From the NCBI GenBank assembly GCA_009733775.1, contig WOGZ01000449.1, forward strand, positions 1-21,910: a stretch of DNA of 21,910 nt. The letters run 5' to 3'. Below the pieces are notes generated by a model. The model saw only the letters and a list, made by a program, of their open reading frames with translations, had not been told where the DNA came from and searched no databases. This stretch comes from Alectoria sarmentosa. Its lineage: Eukaryota > Ascomycota > Lecanoromycetes > Lecanorales > Parmeliaceae. Below are positions 19,401 through 21,910 of the stretch, one piece after another. Every line of letters begins with the position of its first letter. The stretch's first letter is position 1. Both the position numbers and the translations under genes were made by a program.

Positions 19401-19651
19401 ACGTTAATGAGTTCATTTAATCGTTTAAATTTAAATTCTTAATAATTGAGCTCTTTATAATTATAAAATTCTCAAATCTTTTTGAGATTAACGTATCAAT
19501 TTTCAATTCGTCGTTATTATTAATTTTCACTCTTTAAAACGATATGTTAAATAATGCGTTATTGTTTTATTTAAATCATTTTTATTTTATATCGCGCGAT
19601 TTTTCGTTAAATTTTATTCAATTTTATGCGATGATTATTTAAATCGTTATC
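19401..19651 (+). other. integrase-RT linker of element 3
   Basis: This lies in the same reading frame as the downstream RT. It is the poorly conserved linker and aligns with 6753-7040 (minus), so it is shared by two family-II copies. No separate gene is seen. Confidence 0.55.
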
Positions 19652-21217
19652 GCAATGAAATCGTATAAGTCGAAAATTTATAAAAAAATCATTATTAATA
19701 ATTCATATCGAAAATAATGAAAGGGTGATATGATCGAAAAAAATGATTTTTTGTTGAAAAATGAGATTTGAAAATTTATCGATTTATTCAAAAGACGCAT
19801 TATTTTTCATAATAAATGAGTTTACATCATTAAACGCGGAGCTCGCGATGAAGTTATTCGTTTTAAAACTCATTAAATAATTCATAATTTCGAATAATAA
19901 AAAGATTTGAATTTCAATGAAATTTTCGTTTTAATGATTAAATTTATGTTTTATAAGACGATTTTCGTTTTAATCGTTATTGAGAATTGAGATTTAAAGT
20001 AAATAAATATTAAAATCGTTTTTCTTTACGATAACATTAAAAAAAAGATTTATATGAAATAATTCATTAAATATGTTTTAAAAAAATATTTTAATAGGGT
20101 TTGCAAGTTCAATAAAATTCTTTATAATTTGAAATAATCTCTTCGAATTTAATATAACATTTTTATCGAATATATAAAAAAAATCGATCTCGTTTTCATT
20201 GATGTCGATTTTAACGTTTTTATTAATTTAAACATTGATGTTATTATCGTTTTTTATATGAACGATGTTTTTATCATTAACTTATCTCGATCTGAAATTC
20301 AACGAATTAAAAACGTTTTTAATATTAAATTTAAAATAAGTGATCTCGATTTTTATAATTATTATTTGAAAATGATAATAACTCGCGATCGTGTTAATCG
20401 AATTTTATGATTAAGATAATTCGTTTATATCGAGCGTTTTTTTCGTGTTTATGAAATGTAAAAGATTAAAATAAAGTTTATTTCAATGAAGATCAATTTG
20501 TAATCGATATTTATCGAAAAAAGATATATAATTTTCAAAGAATTTTTTCAAATTTATTAATCGATTATGAGATTTTTTATATACGTTATATTCAACATTA
20601 AATTAAACATTATTTTCGCTATTTTAATGATTTTTCGATACGTTTTCAATTTTATCGAGATTCATTATGTCGTTATTAAATGCATTTTTCGTTATTTGAA
20701 AAAGATTATTAATTAACATCTCACTTATAAAGGTACGCTATAAGAATTTATTAATTATATTGATTTCGATTAAATTGACGATCACGATATTCGCAAATTA
20801 ATTTTAAATTACGTCTTTAATTTAAAAAATGAGATTATTAATTAATTATTTAAATGATAATTTATGATCATATTATTTATTTATAAGATTAAGTATATTG
20901 ATTAAACGCAAATCGTCAAAGAAGTTATTTAATTAAAAGGTTTTTTGAGTCAAATCCGTCTCAATGAAACGCTTTAAACGATTATTATTTATAATAATAA
21001 TTAAAACGCAATTGCGCTCGTTAAAAACCCTTAACATTATAATTATATTAAATATATCGATATTCAATATCATTAAATGCGCGATCAAATTGTTGATGAT
21101 AATGTCGATTTATAATACGTTTTCATTGATAAATAAATCGTCGATGATTTTCTTAAGATTTTTTATAAAGACAAATTCGAATTTTTTCGCAAGCTCATTG
21201 ATTTCGAATCACGTTTA
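19652..21217 (+). pseudogene. copia reverse transcriptase and RNase H (element 3)
   Basis: This is the polymerase part of the copia polyprotein. One frame of 522 codons has no indel. Landmarks in order are the N-terminal block ending NEI*KF, then IKRGARDEVIRFKTH*II, then INIKIVFLYDNIKKKIYM (first catalytic Asp now Asn), then the KFNKILYNL block, then IDVDFNVFINLNIDVII, then FYMNDVFI (YVDD box with Val to Met and Asp to Asn), then SEIQRIKNVFNIKFKISDLD and MIITRDRVNRIL. RNase H follows with KIIN*HLTYKGTL, IDFD*IDDHDIRK, NYVFNLKNEIIN*, TQIVKEVI*LKGFL, NNN*NAIALVKNP and IDIQYH. Stops are TAA or TGA only, at expected Trp, Gln or Arg. The 97-codon frame at 20964-21257 is a shadow. Confidence 0.92.
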
Positions 21218-21240
21218 TAAAATGAATAAAATTGAAACAT

Positions 21241-21910
21241 CGTTTAAAGATGAATGAATTCTCGTTTTTATGAAAGCTCTTTTTTTTTATTGGTTTTCAC
21301 ATTATGAGTGATCGATCGAGTATATTTATAAAATTTCAAATATTTATCTTAACGTGCTCTGCGAAAAAACTTCTATTTATCAAGATTCAATTTGAAATTA
21401 ATTTATCGTTATTAAAGTTATAATCATAAACTTTGCGAGCTTCTTTTCAAAAGATTTATCTTTACGTTCGATTCAAATTTGAGATTTGCGTTATCATTTA
21501 AAAGGTCGTCGTCGTTAAATTTGTTCAATTGCTCGCGAAAATTCTTTAGTATCATGATTTTCAGATGTTTTCAATTGCTTTTAGGTCATTAATGTCGTTA
21601 TTATTATCATTATTATCGTTATAATATATCGATCGTAATTTATATACATCTTATTAATTATTATTATCAAGTATGAATCTTTTGAAACGATTTTTATGAG
21701 CTTTGCAGTCGATCGTATGCATGCATATGCAGTTCGAAATATTTCGTTCAATCGGAATATTTACTCTCATATATATTCATCGACCATGTGTCGTTCGATT
21801 TTTGATGTGCATTAGATGAATTGAAAATAAAATTGTCAGAAAACGGTTTTTCGTCAAAAAGTGGAATTTTTTTTATGTGATATCGTGACGGATATGTTCA
21901 AAAGAACATA
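21241..21910 (+). repeat. R repeat, uninterrupted copy downstream of RNase H
   Basis: This follows the end of RNase H in element 3. Bases 21380-21804 align with 15353-14818 (minus) and 21820-21910 with 8352-8270 (minus), so it bridges the two halves separated elsewhere by the 6.4 kb insertion. The empty insertion site is 21805-21819. It is less mutated from about 21300 on. No coding motif is seen. It is interpreted as the long 3' noncoding region before a 3' LTR that lies beyond the window. Confidence 0.7.

Larger units (their letters stand above)
15354..21240 (+). mobile_element. Ty1/copia element 3 (family II), degenerate
   Basis: The plus-strand order is LTR, leader, gag with zinc knuckle, protease, GAG-pre-integrase, integrase, reverse transcriptase, RNase H. 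The coding part ends about 21217 and is followed by the R region, which runs out of the window before the 3' LTR. All domains are in the right order and spacing, so this is a structurally complete internal region destroyed by point mutation and a few indels. Confidence 0.85.

Noticed and set aside
20964..21257. 97-codon plus-strand open frame
   Set aside because: RNase H homology runs through this interval in a different frame.
1..21910. Mitochondrial, apicomplexan or plastid origin because of the extreme AT content
   Set aside because: Nested Ty1/copia elements with transition-type decay and a normal-composition left edge fit a mutated nuclear fungal region better. No rRNA, tRNA or organelle gene is visible.
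1..21910. CRISPR array, tRNA, rRNA, riboswitch or bacterial-type operon
   Set aside because: No regularly spaced identical repeats, no cloverleaf or rRNA blocks recognised, and no coherent non-transposon coding sequence.

Overview
This window looks like a stretch of extremely AT-rich, gene-free nuclear DNA from a filamentous fungus, probably an ascomycete of the kind whose repeats are destroyed by repeat-induced point mutation (RIP). The host assignment is inference. It rests on recognisable Ty1/copia retrotransposon proteins whose codons have drifted by C-to-T and G-to-A changes (Trp and Gln to stop, His to Tyr, Gly to Ser/Asn, Asp to Asn, Glu to Lys). I see no intact host gene, tRNA, rRNA or CRISPR array. 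Almost every open frame is a by-product of the base composition. The real coding signal was found by reading through stops.

Left part (1-7850): bases 1-128 have near-normal composition and end a repeat called R here. Next comes copia element 1 on the minus strand: RT fragment (about 150-640), integrase (1087-2220), protease (2219-2458), gag (2898-3360 and perhaps to 3843), leader, and 5' LTR A (4533-4993). It abuts an unassigned 0.5 kb, then a related longer LTR B (5476-6161, minus), then an RT fragment of a second copia family (6162-7040, minus), then LTR C (7041-7505, plus) with 345 bp of leader. This reads as successive nested insertions.

Middle part (7855-15353): on the minus strand this is the 3' end of a family-II copia element (R followed by the first 140 bp of its LTR). 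It is split by a 6.4 kb insertion (8368-14802) flanked by a 15-bp direct repeat. A third, uninterrupted copy of R at the right end of the window shows the empty site. I could not identify the inserted element from its coding content. The long target duplication favours a non-LTR retrotransposon.

Right part (15354-21910): family-II copia element 3 on the plus strand. It has a lightly mutated LTR and leader (15354-16374), gag with a zinc knuckle (17054-17641), protease (17852-18160), integrase (18645-19400), and RT plus RNase H in one frame (19652-21217), followed by its R region running off the window.

The elements do not cooperate in any host pathway, and all coding regions seen here are dead. 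The most interesting aspects are the mutation spectrum (TAG/CTA, CAG/CTG and CC/GG look scarce while CpG survives), the sharp differences in mutation load between neighbouring segments, and the unidentified 6.4 kb insertion.
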